NCBI GenBank assembly: GCA_024811115.1
Contig: JAKOGH010000042.1
Span: 310,001-374,000 of the forward strand
DNA: 64,000 nucleotides
Origin: Terana coerulea
Taxonomy: Eukaryota > Basidiomycota > Agaricomycetes > Polyporales > Phanerochaetaceae
Direction: 5' to 3'
Shown: in pieces, positions 10,813 through 22,376 of the stretch
Numbering within the stretch: the first letter of the stretch is position 1
How the letters are laid out: each line of letters starts with the position of its first letter
Position numbers and translations under genes: made by a program
Notes under the pieces: generated by a model
What the model was told of the DNA's origin: nothing
What the model saw: the letters and a program-made list of their open reading frames with translations, nothing else
Databases searched by the model: none

Positions 10813-11941
10813 TCAAACGGTGATCTTCCTCGCCTGCTTGCCCTTCTTCTCCGAGTCCTTGTGCGACAAAAACTCGACCTCTGTCGCGAGAGGGCCGGAG
10901 AGCTTCTGGTTGTCGTTGAAACCGAGCACCGTCGTCTTGAAGTGCCGGCCAATCGCCTCGACGCGCTCCTTCAGCTTGTCGTCATCCGCCCCTCCCGAGT
11001 GTGTAGGGGCCGTCCGCGTCCAGATGGACACGCGGTAGAACTGGGGACGCGTCGAGACGATGACGCCTGTTATCAGAGATTGGGGCGGCTGCTCTGACTC
11101 GCCATCTGCGAGAAGCGGATCGCAGGTCTCGCCGATCGCTGCCAACATCTGGAAAGAGCGTGAGGAGCCACCACATTACAACCTCGTGTAGGGGACGTAC
11201 CGTATAAAGCCACATCTTGTCGATGTTGCCCCGGTTCTTGTCCTTAGGCAGCTGGATGCTCCATTTGCCACCGTTTTTGTTCGCTTCGTCCTCCCACGCA
11301 GGGATAATACCCTCCTGCAATTTGGAGCAGCATTAAACCGGCGAACGATAATCATTGAGTGCCGGGCCTACCTTGAATAAGTAGTAGTTTGCCTTCTGCG
11401 GCAACAATGACGGCGGTACGATGTTATTGTACATCCTGACATTGCATAAACCGCTTATTCGCCGCGATGGACAGAGTGCGTGACGTACCCCCAAAACTCT
11501 TCCACACTGTCAAACGAGATCACACGCTTAATGTCCTCCATCCATCCCATCACTGCCGCCCCTCCAGGGGTTTGTGGCAGTGGCGTTTGTGGGAAGGAAG
11601 TCATCGGGGTCTGGGGCAAATTACGACCCTTGGTCGCCGGTGAATCAAACCAGAGCGTCCAGGGGGAATACAATGGGTGCTAAATACTGCTGTGAGTTAC
11701 GCCCGAAGACGCATATAGGGAGGGATGTGACGCGTACCTTGACGTTGAAGTTTTGTGCGTCGTTGAACACAGTCCTGATTTTGTCTGCCTGCTGCTGCAT
11801 GTCCACCTCCTGTATCTCGCCCTCCTCAAACGAGGCATCGCCGTTGCCTGCCGTCTTGACCTCGTTCTCCGCGAGCGCGGCGCTCAGAGCTGCCTTGGAT
11901 GCTTGCAAAGCGGGTCCAGGGAGCGTCGACGCAGAAGCCAT
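10813..11941 (-). CDS. EIF4E: Translation initiation factor eIF4E (mRNA cap-binding protein)
   Basis: Binds the m7G cap and eIF4G to start translation. Exons: 11738-11941, 11489-11679, 11372-11435, 11201-11314, 10813-11148; 302 aa, no frame problem. A 65-residue Ala/Glu-rich N-terminal extension precedes the core, which begins HPLYSPWTLWFDSPA (first cap Trp region). It continues with SVEEFWGMYNNIVPPS, FKEGIIPAWEDEANKNGGKW (second cap Trp and the cap-binding Glu), LPKDKNRGNIDKMW, and the Arg/Lys-rich strand VSIWTRTAP. An insertion after TLWFD (Pro/Thr-rich, TPMTSFPQTPLPQTPGG) is longer than in yeast eIF4E. The last exon ends with the basic GKQARKITV. Identification is firm from the Trp pattern. 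Confidence 0.92.
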
Positions 11942-13219
11942 AGTTGCAAAGTGGTATGGAAAGAAGGTGTAGCGGCGGTATTAGTTAATGCAAGGTCTGT
12001 TTCGCTATCGATCAAATTCCCTCTTGACAGTCGCGAAAGGGTTTGGCAGAGCAATGTTCAGGGTGTAATTACGGATGAGCTGGTACCCGTGTGTAGGGTG
12101 GTGGCTGGTGGTATAAGGTAAGGGCAAGAAGAGCTTCAAGCGGTGGGTATGAAAGAGAGAGGCTCTTGCAAGACTGTTTTGTCTGAGGTCGTCGTGGTGT
12201 GTAGGATATGTACAGACTAGGAATTTTCTCGACGACTGGGTGGGGCTTGCCGAGCGGCACTTGCCCGACACCCACGTGCTGGATGACGTGAGATCCCGTT
12301 TCGGGTAAGGTCGCGTCGCATTGACCACTGGGCATCGTCGTGAACGACGTCGGGCAAGCACTCGGGAAATGGGAGATATTTTTGGAGGTAGCGCACCCAA
12401 GCTCAAAGACGCTGTGTAGCCGTCGGTGCTTGCTGTCAGTATATATTGCATACTATTCTGAGACCTCCCGAGTCTTTCGGACTGATTCCCCGCGGTGGGA
12501 GTCGGGGTTCTACCGAAGGAACACACCCGAGCGACGCAGCCTCTTGGAGGAACGTCCAGGACACCGGCGAGGCCACGCTTAAGTCAATCGGCGGTGGTAG
12601 CCTTGCCTTTGGCCGCCTCGAGGCTCGGGCAACGCTGCTGGCCCAAGCGCTTCCCATCGTATGCGGTTGCCTCATCCGAAACTGACTCTGATCCGCCATC
12701 AGGCTGCCCTCGACGCCGCTTCAGAGCCGCTTCCTGCCGCGACGCCACCACCACCATCCGCTGGCAGTTGCTCGACAGCTGCTCCTCACACGAAATTAGT
12801 GGCACGCTTATATCCGCCGTCTTTGTTCTCGCCTCCGTCCCCTCAAACGTGTGCGTTAGCTCTCGAGACACCGAGCAGTGCACGAACAACGCTAGAAAAG
12901 CGCTCTAAAACAAGGTACAGAGACAACGGAGCTAACACGATTTTGAATTTTTAGCTGCAGGGTGATGTGAGACCTAGGCGACGCTCTGCCCGCCGGCACG
13001 CCAAGAAGCACGTAATGAAAGGGACCTGCCAGCTTCCCCTGAAGGGGCTGTGTCTAAATTACTATGGGAGAGGATAAGTCCGCGCGCTAGCGGTTCTGTC
13101 AAGGGAACTCAGCTTCACCATCTTCCTGGTGATTAGCGGCGTCACAGCGGTGGCCCACGCGTCCAAGGTATATATACAAGAGCAGCCGCCCTGGCTCTCG
13201 GCTCACCCCGAGCAGCGCT
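11942..13219. other. Intergenic region between eIF4E (-) and an orphan gene (+)
   Basis: Divergent spacer of 1.28 kb. It should contain both promoters. TATATATA at 13169-13176 lies 44 bp before the ATG at 13220. A minus-strand frame (about 12584-12760, starting MVVVASRQEAALKRRRG and ending GKATTAD) is basic and Ala-rich but resembles no family I know; I do not call it a gene. Confidence 0.45.
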
Positions 13220-14119
13220 ATGTCTGTTCTCCCATCGCCGTCGTACGAGCCGTTGTCGCCCCAGGCAAGCTCGGCCTCATATACTGTTCACGACGTGCGC
13301 GTGTGCTCACCACCCAGCCGGCTCGCCATATCATACTGTGACTATCCCAACGCTCAGGCCGGTCCTTCAAGGTTGACGTGCCAGACACTTTCCGCCAACT
13401 CCTCGACGTCTTCGATTGGCAACGATCAGCCGTCTACATCCCAGCAGAAACGGGCTTCCCGACCCCTGCCTCGCATTCCGCTTCCTCCGACACCCACCAG
13501 CGCGACGAGCATCAGGACTCCTACATATCCCCGCCCTCTTCCAACCCCGCCGTCTCGCAGCGAGTCGCCCTCGGGCTCCTTTACATGCCCGAGCCCCATC
13601 CGACCGCTTCCCGTCCCGACGTTTCCCAACCCGTGGCCAGAGACATGCTACCTCAGCCCCGGCGTCCCGAAGCTCTCGCTCGTCGTCAACACACCCGGGA
13701 AGTCGCCGACGGAGATCATTCTGGACACGCCGCCGTCCGCCGTGGACTCGTACTCCGCCATGAGCCCCATCGTTTTCAGCAGCGACGACGAATCCCCGGT
13801 GCGCTCGGAGATGGAGGAGCATGTGGCGAAGCGCCTCAGCTCGCTCGGTTTCGTCGAGGTCGAGCCGCCACGCGCCGCCACGCCACGCTCGGTGTTCGCG
13901 CTGCGCTCCCAGACCGGCACCCCGCGCTCGAGTGGCGATGCGCCGCGCGCCGCGACGCCGTCCACCCCGCAACGGTGCGAGAACACCCACATCCGCGTGC
14001 AACTCATGCCTGCGCTGCCCGAGCAGCGTGCGAGCCGGCTCTGGGTCTGTGAGAAGAAAGGCAAGCGGTGGATCGAGCACAACTACGAGGAGATCCTGCA
14101 GCAGCTCCGGAAGCTCTGA
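13220..14119 (+). CDS. Ser/Pro-rich orphan protein with conserved basic C-terminus
   Basis: Single exon, 299 aa. Most of the protein is low-complexity, rich in Ser, Pro, Thr and Arg (for example PLPRIPLPPTPTSATSIRTP), with several SPxR and TPR motifs suitable for proline-directed kinases. A more ordered part begins near residue 210 (MEEHVAKRLSSLGFVEVEPP). The C-terminus SRLWVCEKKGKRWIEHNYEE and ILQQLRKL is compact and charged; I recall similar ends in other basidiomycete orphans. The antisense 237-codon frame (13367-14080) is a GC-rich shadow. TATATATA 44 bp upstream supports this start. Function unknown; probably intrinsically disordered and cytosolic or nuclear. Confidence 0.72.
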   Translation: MSVLPSPSYEPLSPQASSASYTVHDVRVCSPPSRLAISYCDYPNAQAGPSRLTCQTLSANSSTSSIGNDQPSTSQQKRASRPLPRIPLPPTPTSATSIRTPTYPRPLPTPPSRSESPSGSFTCPSPIRPLPVPTFPNPWPETCYLSPGVPKLSLVVNTPGKSPTEIILDTPPSAVDSYSAMSPIVFSSDDESPVRSEMEEHVAKRLSSLGFVEVEPPRAATPRSVFALRSQTGTPRSSGDAPRAATPSTPQRCENTHIRVQLMPALPEQRASRLWVCEKKGKRWIEHNYEEILQQLRKL

Positions 14120-16861
14120 GCCGCCCCGCGGACGGCCACGGTCGCGTCAAGGTGCGTCGCGCGTCGCCGTGGCCGCTCTTGATTGCCGGCGTGCTGACCG
14201 CTTTGGGTTTAGGTCGTCGGAACGGTCTTTCCTGGGCTTGTCGAGCGGTGCCTTGATGGCGCACGCCTGCCAGCCTCCAGGCCGCAACGGTGGCTGTCCG
14301 CCTGCCGTCGAATGCCAGAGTTGCCTGGCCGGGCAGCCGACGCTCGCCTCGGGCCTGCGCATCACGTCGCCCTTGATGGGTGCGTAGGCTCGGGCATCAT
14401 CCCTGCAACTGCTCCGCATCTGCGCCGTCGAGATCACGCTCTGGAGACGTCGCGGTGCCTTGGCCTGAGAGGCGGAATAGGCAGGAGGAGCTGTACCGGC
14501 CGTTCCGTAGTGAGAGCTATCACATCCTTCATGTATACCACTCTCGCGCCCCTAGATTAAATCAACGCCGTCGTTAATGCCCATTGGCAGTGCAATCAAA
14601 CCATTATTGGCGAAGTTATAGCAGGATGGCTGGCCGTAGCATCGCGATGGCGCATTCACCTAACGACTCCTTCCCTATGGCCTGTACGACTTGGGTCTAG
14701 TGGAAGGCCCGAGTGGGACTCTAACGAATATTCTCGTGCTGATAGCCAAGTTGTCTCTTTATCTTCACATTCGAAGTATTGAATAGTTGGAGCTTGGTGC
14801 GTCAGTCCATGCTATCATTTGCGATACTTGATTAAAATTGCGCACAGGTCTCAGCCACGTCAGTGCCTTATCTTCAGGGTCTTCATCCGTCCATTCGTCT
14901 GATTTTGACCCTCTCGTGACAGTTACTCCAACGAACGGAGTTTCGGTTACAGCTTACCGTCATAGAAACATATCGCAGCCCACTGCCGACCCTCGCAACC
15001 TGAAGCTACGAGATATACCACTCAGTGACGTTAAGATGTGGCGCAACGCTGTCGCTGAGGAATGTGGAGACGAAACGTGGTACTCCTGTCTTTGCAGTGG
15101 GCCAGCATGGCCTTGTAGGTTTCCGTTGGCATGAATATGTGCTCTATAGTTCATGCATGGCCCACGCAGTATCAGATACTGTAAGTCCAGCTGTAGCGCA
15201 CCGCAGAAAGACATCTGTTGACGTACGTTCGCCGCAATCCAGAGCCGCGCCGTTTTACGCCACGCCATTTTCCTGAACATCCAGACCTCCGCTCTTGCGT
15301 GCGCTCAGCGTCAGCTCGCCTACCCGTTGCTGGCGGCCGGCGGCGGTGTTAAGGCCGTAAAGCGCGGCGACTGCTTCCTTTCGAACCTCTCCGCAACTCG
15401 CGACCGGCCGCCGTTAGGGTTGCGATGAGTAAGTACGCCGACGACGTGCGAGCGTGCGAGAAGCCGTGGGCCCCCGCGGGGAGGTTCGACCAGGCTCGAC
15501 CCCCGTATTGAAAGGATGGCAGGAGCCGGGCGCCGTCCTGCCTGACGGGTACCCTCGCCACCCGTGCGCGCGCGCAGTCACAGGCCTATCCGCTCGCGGC
15601 GCGTTCAGCACCCCGAGTGCCCAGTCGGGTGCACGTGCGCCCACAGGGCCGCCGGGCGCATTTGACGCGCTTGTGCAGCAGCGGTCCGATAGCCTTTTGC
15701 GGACGACGTCCCAGAGAGCCGTCGGGGAGACCCAGCGCCAGTACTTGGTTTAGTGTTGGAGGACGCGGGCGGCGGGTGCCACCAAGCTTCCAAGCATGCT
15801 CTGGACAACGCTGCCGAGTGCAGGTTGCTGCGAGGATGGACCCTAGATGCAAGACCACGCCGCTGCCGTCGCATGACCCAGACCAAGTGCCTCTCACGGC
15901 CTTGATGCTACCCACATAGAGCTGTGTCCTTCCAGTCTGCGACGGCCAGGGGCCATTGCTCGTCCGGTCCGCTGATAAATGCGGTGCGACGAATATCGCT
16001 GATAGGATAGCCCCGGCGTCAAAAGACACACCGGAAGGTCATCTTATAGTAAGCGGAAGTCGCCCTCATTAATGAGATCATGTGAGGTCCAGAGCTACCA
16101 CTAGCGGCTATTGAGCAACTACGATTTAGGCATGAGATGCCTCGTGCTAAGCCTACACATGATTCCAAGCGAATAGAAGAGTTTGATCATATTTTGAGCC
16201 GACAAATCGCCCAAGTGTGCTATTAAACGGGAGTCCATGTCTTGGTCACTTTGTGGCGTCCCGAGTTACCCATATATGGTAAAAAGCGGTACCCATCTTT
16301 GGCAGCGCGAGGTTGAACCACTCGGTAAGTCTCACTGTCCATTACGAAAGTACTACACGGCTGTTATTACGTCTGTTTCTCGTACATCGCAGTCCTGGGA
16401 AACTCGCGACCACACGCGAGAGCGATCTGCACCACACGGGACCATTCGGGGTCTTTACACGCGTTCGCGTCAGGCAATCATATACGATACAAAGGCTATT
16501 ACGAGTACCTGGAAGAAAAGCTGATTACGACGAATATAGTGATACAATGGCCTACAAGGCCAGAAAGCAATGACGCAGCGGGACGACCAAGGAGACGCGA
16601 CGAACCAGCGGGTCGCGGAAAAGCCAGGAATCAATCATCCTCACGGAGGACGAGCGGCAAGAAACGGCGACCGAAGAAAACAGGAGGGGTTGGCGGGTAT
16701 CTGAATGCAAGCACTTCTTCTCGAGTGCATATTTTCCCGTTAGTCAAGACAGCAAAGACGAATAATAGGCAGCAAGGTGGCGCAAATGAAGAGTCGACGC
16801 CGTTTGCGATTATTCGCGGCCATGGCCGCGCTCGTTACGAGACACGTCCGTTGGCACCGAG
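14120..16861. other. 2.7-kb gene-poor region
   Basis: I see no gene I can defend. Composition changes along the stretch: GC-rich at 15290-15960, more AT-rich at 14540-15000 and 16040-16500. One frame at 14838-15134 (+, 98 codons; SSSVHSSDFDPLVTVTPTNG and onward) has a protein-like look but no partner exon or known motif. No tRNA, rRNA, transposase or long terminal repeat was found. Confidence 0.4.
14838..15134 (+). other. Possible small ORF or exon remnant
   Basis: 98-codon frame. Its residues 10-75 have balanced composition (DPLVTVTPTNGVSVTAYRHR, later LRDIPLSDVKMWRNAVAEEC) unlike the Arg/Pro/Ser-biased shadow frames around it. No family is recognised, no clear splice partners were found, and there is no TATA box close by. 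It could be a relic of a decayed gene or chance. Confidence 0.2.
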
Positions 16862-18159
16862 TCAACTCGAATGACGCCGCAAAGTACCGAACACCATCTG
16901 CTGGTTCTGAAAATACTGTGTGCAGACAAATGAGCTCGGTAGATACGCTCGGGATTGAGCAAGTCTTCTCACCTGCTCTTCGCCGTCAGTAACCTGGGTA
17001 TGCAGCCGTCTTGTGCCCCCCTGCATGTGGACTAGCATAGTCTACAATTCAATCAGCGCTGTTGAAAAAGGGACACAAAGAAAAGGTTCGTACCCTGATC
17101 GAGCGGCTGTCCAGCCCCCGATAGTTGTCGACACGCTCGAGGGCGGGTGGGGTATGACCAGCTAGCGCGATCTGGTCGTGCACCCACAGGACGTACTGCT
17201 CGACTGACTCGAGGTAGTTTCTCTTCTTGTCGTGCGACGTTATGGTATCTCTGCGAAGAAAGCGTGAGTCGTGTACGGTATGCAAGAACGCAGAGGCACT
17301 CACGGATCCGTGGGCTGGAAGCCGACGTTCTGCGCGACTGAGCGAAAATAACTCTTGCGGAGGTTTTCAGGCTTGCCCGGCTCGGCAGGCTGCAAGGCTG
17401 CGGGTACCTTGGGCTTCTTGGCGCGCGGCCTCGCAGTCCTCGGTGTCGGTTCCTGCCCTGAAATGTTCTCGCGTGAAGACGAACCTTCTGCAATCCCGGA
17501 GGGATGAGTACGCGGGCTCGGGCCCGACGCGACAGCGGAGGCGACCTCGCGTGGAGAGACGTCGGAGAGCAAGTCGGAGGGTGTGGGGAAGGTGACCTGC
17601 GGCGCGTTGTAGCGCTGCAAGGTGTCGCACGGCTCGGCGCTCACAATGCCGGGCCCCTCGACAAAAAACTGCGGCGACGCACGCTCCGGAGCCGGCGACA
17701 GCTTGATTACGTACGGGCGGTCTCTGCCAGAGTCGTGCTGGGCAAGAGGAGAGGACGCGGCCGGCGTATGCGAGTTCTGGTGGACATGTGGTAGTAGCGT
17801 CGAATACGCCGAGACAGGGACCGGGGCATGGATGCGTGGCGGCTGCGCGTACGTCTGGGCCTTCTGCGGCATGTCGACCGGAGAGTAGTTCTCATATGCT
17901 GCGGTCTCAGGCAGCATGTGTTGCTGGCTGTACGGTGGAATCGTCGGCGGCGGCTGACTGTCGAACAGCGACGGGTCTGCGATGGGATAGTTGGCGGGGG
18001 GAGAAGTATGGGACTGTCTGGGGCTGAAGTTCCCACTCCGAATAGTAGTCGTCGCCTGCGGGCTGTACGCGACGTGAGTGGGCTGGCCAAAAACACAGAG
18101 TGCGGACTTACGGGCGCCACGACATAGGGCAGCTGATGGTCGTTGTAGGGGATGTTCAT
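16862..18159 (-). CDS. Orphan protein of a basidiomycete family, copy A (divergent pair)
   Basis: Exons: 18112-18159 (MNIPYNDHQLPYVVAP), 17304-18062, 17094-17250, 16973-17041, 16862-16915; about 361 aa. The long second exon is disordered (Pro/Ser/Gln-rich). The ordered C-terminal module reads ITSHDKKRNYLESVEQYVLW, then VHDQIALAGHTPPALERV, NYRGLDSRSIR, TMLVHMQGGTRRLH and YFQNQQMVFGTLRRHSS. I recall this module (KKRxYLExxEQYVxxLHEQ) in agaricomycete orphans. It is paralogous to the gene at 19263. Spliced with the normal 49-nt intron, exon 2 opens as PAGDDYYSEWELQPQTVPYF but must lose one base at the C6 run (17996-18001 on plus) to join the rest. The alternative is an implausible 29-nt intron. 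No function can be assigned. Confidence 0.72.
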
Positions 18160-19262
18160 CTGTGACCGAGACGGGGACGAGACGGGGAGGTGAGGACAGG
18201 ACGGAGCAGATACTTATATGAGTTGTGGGTGGCTGGAGGTCACTTCGTGCCAAGCGCCGATCTGGGGAATTGGTAGATCTGGCCCCAGATACTGCAGATC
18301 AGCGGAGTGGGATTGTTCTGCGACACCTGCCGCATTCGGAGGGTCGGGGAATCCCAGAGGCATGACCGCTCGCATCGCACTTTCCAAGAAGGCCTCGCCG
18401 ATCCGACGGAGGTGGCGTCCCTCCCGTTTTCGGATACTCGAGGACTTTGAGGGCTAATCTGCGTCCAGGACCCGGCAGCTTGGCCGCGGCGGCCGGCCTC
18501 CTCGGGGGCAGGGTCTGAGAACAAGCAGTGGACGTCCCCGGCAGCAGCAGAGGACTGGCGTCGAGCGTGTCGATGGCACCGGGGACCCCGGGTTGTGCGC
18601 CACATGGACACCTGCAGACCGCTGGAAGGAAGGCAGCTGAAGACGGCAAACGACCACACCAAGAGGAGATGTGGGCAGAAGACGACTGGGTTCGCGATAT
18701 TTGGCCGCGTGTGGCGCGTCCGATCAATGCGTAGGGCTTCGCGTCCCGTTATCGTTAGCCCATCGTTCGCCGCGTCGTGCAGCCCGCAGGCAGGGAGGCC
18801 GCGGAGCCTAAATCCACACTGATCCCAGCCAGCGATTGGCCGCACGCACTCAAACCGCGGAGTCGGCCTTGTGCACGCCCCGATATAGAAGGCGACGTGC
18901 TTGAGTCAATCCGACGGGTATTACATACGCTCGGTCATGCACGTGTCAGAGGCGCGGTGACGCCCGCGTAGCCCGAGCCTTGGGTAACAGGCAACCGTGG
19001 GGTGAGCCTATTTGGGCCGTACGCTGAGAAATCGAGTGCATGCTGATGCGAGGGGACGGAAAGAAATAGAGCAGATGTTCAACCTTGACCGTCACCACTG
19101 TTGATCTGAACGAGCAACAGATCGAGAGGCCCCACGCTGAGCCGCCAACCCCTTTGCGGCGCCACGCACCGTCGCGTGCTAATAAACGTCAAAGTGAGTA
19201 CCCAAGTCACGCCGCCAAACAGTGTAACCGCCCCGTACCTTGAACAGTATTTGAAGCCTACC
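18160..19262. promoter_or_regulatory. 1.1-kb divergent spacer between paralogues A and B
   Basis: Head-to-head spacer between the two orphan paralogues. No gene is supported; the long minus-strand frames (18240-18845) are Arg/Pro/Ser-rich shadows with no motif. A shared regulatory region is likely. Confidence 0.4.
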
Positions 19263-20393
19263 ATGAGCACACCGCCCCTCACCCAGCTCTCCTGCCCAAT
19301 CCCCCCTGAGATGTCTCACTTCGACGCTTGCCTCCAGTATCCGGAAAGCGAGGACGAAAGCCCGTCAAACCCCCTTTGCGTCGTCCAGAGCTCACGCTCG
19401 TCACCTCCGTATACGAATCGCAGCTCTGGAGAGAGGCTCCCGACCACGCGACCGCCGTAGCCTCACCTGCGCTGGACTCCGCTGCCGCCTCGTCGAGTTC
19501 CTCTTCCGCCTCTACCGATGCGCACGGCTGGGATGCGTTGTACACCACGCCTGCCATACCCGCCGACACCACGTACGCCATGCATCCGCCACCCGTCCTA
19601 CCCCAACTTCTTCCCAACCCCTCCTTCCGGTTTCCCGTCACTGCCCAGGGCGAGTGCTCGCAGCCCGCCGCGTCGTCGACAGGCCCCGTGCGCACGACCA
19701 TGAGCCCGCGGCTCGCCAGGTCCCGGTCGGCCTCCCCTCGCTCGGCACCGGCGTCGAACTCGCCACGGCTGCCCCTCGCGCACCCGTATGCGCGCATACA
19801 CGCCAAGAGCGCCGTCCCCGCGGCGAAGCGACGGAAGATGTGGAACCACGCCCTCGAGAAAAGCCTCTTCACGCCCGAGGAGATCGCCACGCTCGGTGCG
19901 CCCATCCGCCGTGCGGTCTACACCGCAAGCCTCGAGCGCCACGTCGACAAGCTGCACGTGCTGCTGCTCAGCCTCGGGCTCTACCCAGTGCCGCTCGAAT
20001 CGCTGGAGCAGTATCGCGGCCTGAACTCCAAAACGGCAAAGGTACGCACATGTAGCGTCTATGGCCTGCGTCGCGTATATTCATGAGGATGCCCAGAGTA
20101 TGGTCGCAGCTCTGCATAAGGACGGCTGCGATATGAAAACCAAGCTCATGGAGCTCGAGCGTGCGGTGCGTACCGTAACGTCTCACTGTCTTTTTGCGCT
20201 ATTCTCATCGTCTGCGGCACTGTAGAACAACGCCCTGTTTCAAAACAGCGGGATGAGGGCGGAGTCGTTAACCGCTGCGACGTCCAGCAACCCGAGCCCG
20301 CTGCGCAGACATTCAGTTTCCGCGGCGTCATATGTATATCCGAATGTCTTCGCGGCACCATACTCGAAGTCGAAGAGTCCGTTAATGTCTTGA
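19263..20393 (+). CDS. Orphan protein of the same family, copy B (divergent pair)
   Basis: Exons: 19263-20041, 20097-20165, 20226-20393; 338 aa once one C is added at the C5 run 19370-19374, which joins SEDESPSNP to PLRRPELTLVTSVYESQ. The N-terminal part is Ser/Pro/Ala-rich. The ordered part is KRRKMWNHALEKSLFTPEEI, TASLERHVDKLHVLLLSLGL, LESLEQYRGLNSKTAK, SMVAALHKDGCDMKTKLMEL and NNALFQNSGMRAESL. It aligns with copy A around EQY/RHV, the YRGL-(D/N)-S-(R/K) motif and the segments after it. Both genes have a phase-0 intron right after this motif, then an exon of exactly 69 nt, then another phase-0 intron. Function unknown. Confidence 0.72.
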
Positions 20394-21573
20394 GTTCCTC
20401 GAACCACGTCGCATTCTTGTGCAGTTTCCGGCTCAGTCGATATCTCATGGCTAATGAGTGGCAATAATGTTGTATGTCTGTACTGTTATAGCATTAGCGT
20501 AGGATACCGTAGAGTTGATATTATTTGTTCACCTACACGTTCTTTTCGACAAGTTATCGTATCGTAACCTTTCTGCGAGTGATTAAGTTTAGAGCCAGAG
20601 ATCAACAGTCAAGGAGGATAGGAGGGCATGGGCGCGCATATAGGCTCTTCCCAGCCTGTAGCAATTCGACATCCTTTGGCAGAGGTCCAATGGCACTTTT
20701 GGGAGGGCACCCGGGCAAGATTGCTGGCAGCAAGATTTGTCTCTATACGCTGAAGATGGAACAGTACGAGTATCGGCAGGCTTATGAAGCCCTCTGAGAA
20801 GCTACAAGCCCTCGTTGTGCTCCGAGTCCGAGTCGCTGAGGTGTGGGAGGAATTCGAGGTGGGAAGCGACGGCGGAAAATGCCTTCCGTAAAAGGCTGTT
20901 TGACTCTATTTGACCCCTGCGGGCGTCAAATTAGTACAGACCTTATATATCAAAGATTTAAACGTCGCCGACTTCTTCTGCCCTTGACTGCTATTTACAA
21001 TTGCGCTCCTAGGGAAACTTTATTAGCAATTGCGTCTGATATATTCCATTGCAATGGAAGATCATATTGTATCTCCATATGGTTAGATATTTCAATGGTT
21101 CTTTATGTGGGCGCTAGATTTAATCTTGTACTGAGGTTAAGGTTCTGACACAACACAAACTGCAAATTTGATGGGTTTGAGTATTCGACAAGTACTGTAG
21201 TTGAGCACCGGCCATCAAGCATGTTTCGCTTCTTGGATCACTTATAAAGACACCATAGAGGTGCGAAAGAGATGTTCATAGAAACAAACTCTGAAGCCGC
21301 TTAGAGCTGCTGGGCTGAGTCTGAACAACGACGCTTTGCCGACGGCACGGGAGTTAAATCTATACTAAGTATCCGTCAAGTATCTGTGATCATTAGCTTA
21401 AAATCCAGGCTGTGAAAGAGGGAGATTATTACCCCTGTTCCCACGGCATCATTGATGTGGACCGGCGTCTACACGTAGTCGGAATCTAGCCCCTGCACTC
21501 ATCTTGCAGTCACCGCTCAGTATCCTCTTCAGTTTCACGCCACGCAAGTGCCTGCCCTCCTCATCCATTCATC
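20394..21573. other. AT-richer intergenic region
   Basis: About 1.18 kb, clearly more AT-rich than neighbouring coding DNA between 20450 and 21450. There are no recognisable ORFs or transposon ends. It should contain the SPF30 promoter near its right end (CT-rich at 21500-21570). Confidence 0.4.
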
Positions 21574-22376
21574 ATGGATAATGCCGATCTTGAGACTTAT
21601 CAGGCTCAGCTCTCTCAAGTCGAGCTCGCGCTTTCCGCCGACCCGGGCAACACCGAGCTCTCCGAACTCAAGTCCGAGCTCGAAGAGCTCATTGAGCTCA
21701 CCAAGGCGGCAGCCGCCCAGCAGGAGGCCGCCACCGCCTCGTCCTCGAAGGCGGACGCGCGCAAAGCAGCGGCGGCGGCGGCGCAGACGAAGCACTTTGT
21801 CGCGGGCGACGACTGCCTGGCGAAGTACTCGGGCGACGGGCAGTGGTACCCCGCGCGGGTGGCCTCCGTCGGGGGCGCGACGGAGAACCGGCAGTACAGC
21901 GTCGTCTTCCGCGGGTACAACACGACGGAGCTCGTGAGCGGCGCGCAGCTCAAGGCGCTGCCCGCGGGGCACGCCGCAGCCTCCACGTCCGCGGGGCCGG
22001 GGAGCGGCGCGAAGCGCAAGCTGACGAAGGTGGAGGAGGAGGAGCGCGAGCGCAAGAAGAAGAAGAACGAGAAGAAGGTGGAGGCGAAGGCGGCGAAGGC
22101 GAAGGAGCAGGTCGCGAAGCAGGCGACGTGGCAGAAGTTTGCGAAGAAGAGCGAGAAGAAGGGCGTGCACATCGCCGGCGTCGCGGGCACGAGCATATTC
22201 AAGACCCCCGAGAACCCGCTCGGCAGAGGTGCGTGTCGTTCCTGCGCGGCGGCTGGTGCGCGCCGTGGCTGACTTCTCTGCGTCCAGTCGGCGTCACGGG
22301 GAGTGGCAAGGGCATGACCGAGGTCAAGCTGCAAGGCAAGCACAAGTTTGACCCGACGGCGGAGCGGGATGTATGA
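21574..22376 (+). CDS. SPF30: SPF30/SMNDC1-like Tudor-domain splicing factor
   Basis: Nuclear Tudor protein that binds dimethyl-arginine on Sm proteins and helps tri-snRNP join the spliceosome. Exons 21574-22228 and 22288-22376; 247 aa. An N-terminal helix (residues 1-45, LETYQAQLSQVELALSADPG) is family-typical, followed by an Ala/Lys spacer. The Tudor domain spans about 70-125: FVAGDDCLAKYSGDGQWYPA, RVASVGGATENRQYSVVFRG, YNTTELV. The C-terminus is Lys/Ala-rich coiled coil, then KQATWQKFAKKSEKKGVHIA, SIFKTPENPLGRVGVTGSGK and GMTEV, matching the conserved SPF30 tail. Strong GC bias at third positions. No frame problem. Confidence 0.88.

Noticed and set aside
12584..12889. Small minus-strand gene upstream of eIF4E
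   Set aside because: A TATA-like word and ATG exist, but the 58-residue frame matches no family and no transcript evidence is available.
13367..14080. Minus-strand 237-codon open frame opposite the orphan at 13220
   Set aside because: Arg/Gly/Ala/His-rich composition of a GC-rich antisense shadow, no motif; the plus frame has a TATA box, ATG and a structured C-terminus.
15586..16029. Minus-strand frame of 147 codons
   Set aside because: GC-driven chance frame; no family features and no neighbouring exons.
18083..18111. 29-nt intron in orphan A that would keep a single frame
   Set aside because: Too short for a spliceosomal intron; a 49-nt intron plus one homopolymer base is more plausible.
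18240..18845. Minus-strand 201-codon frame in the spacer of the orphan pair
   Set aside because: No motif, Arg/Pro/Ser-rich, no start context; best read as a chance frame in GC-rich DNA.
16862..20393. Mating-type homeodomain (HD1/HD2) locus, because of the divergent pair
   Set aside because: No homeodomain (no WFxNxR helix) in either protein, and the flanking genes are not those known for the A locus.
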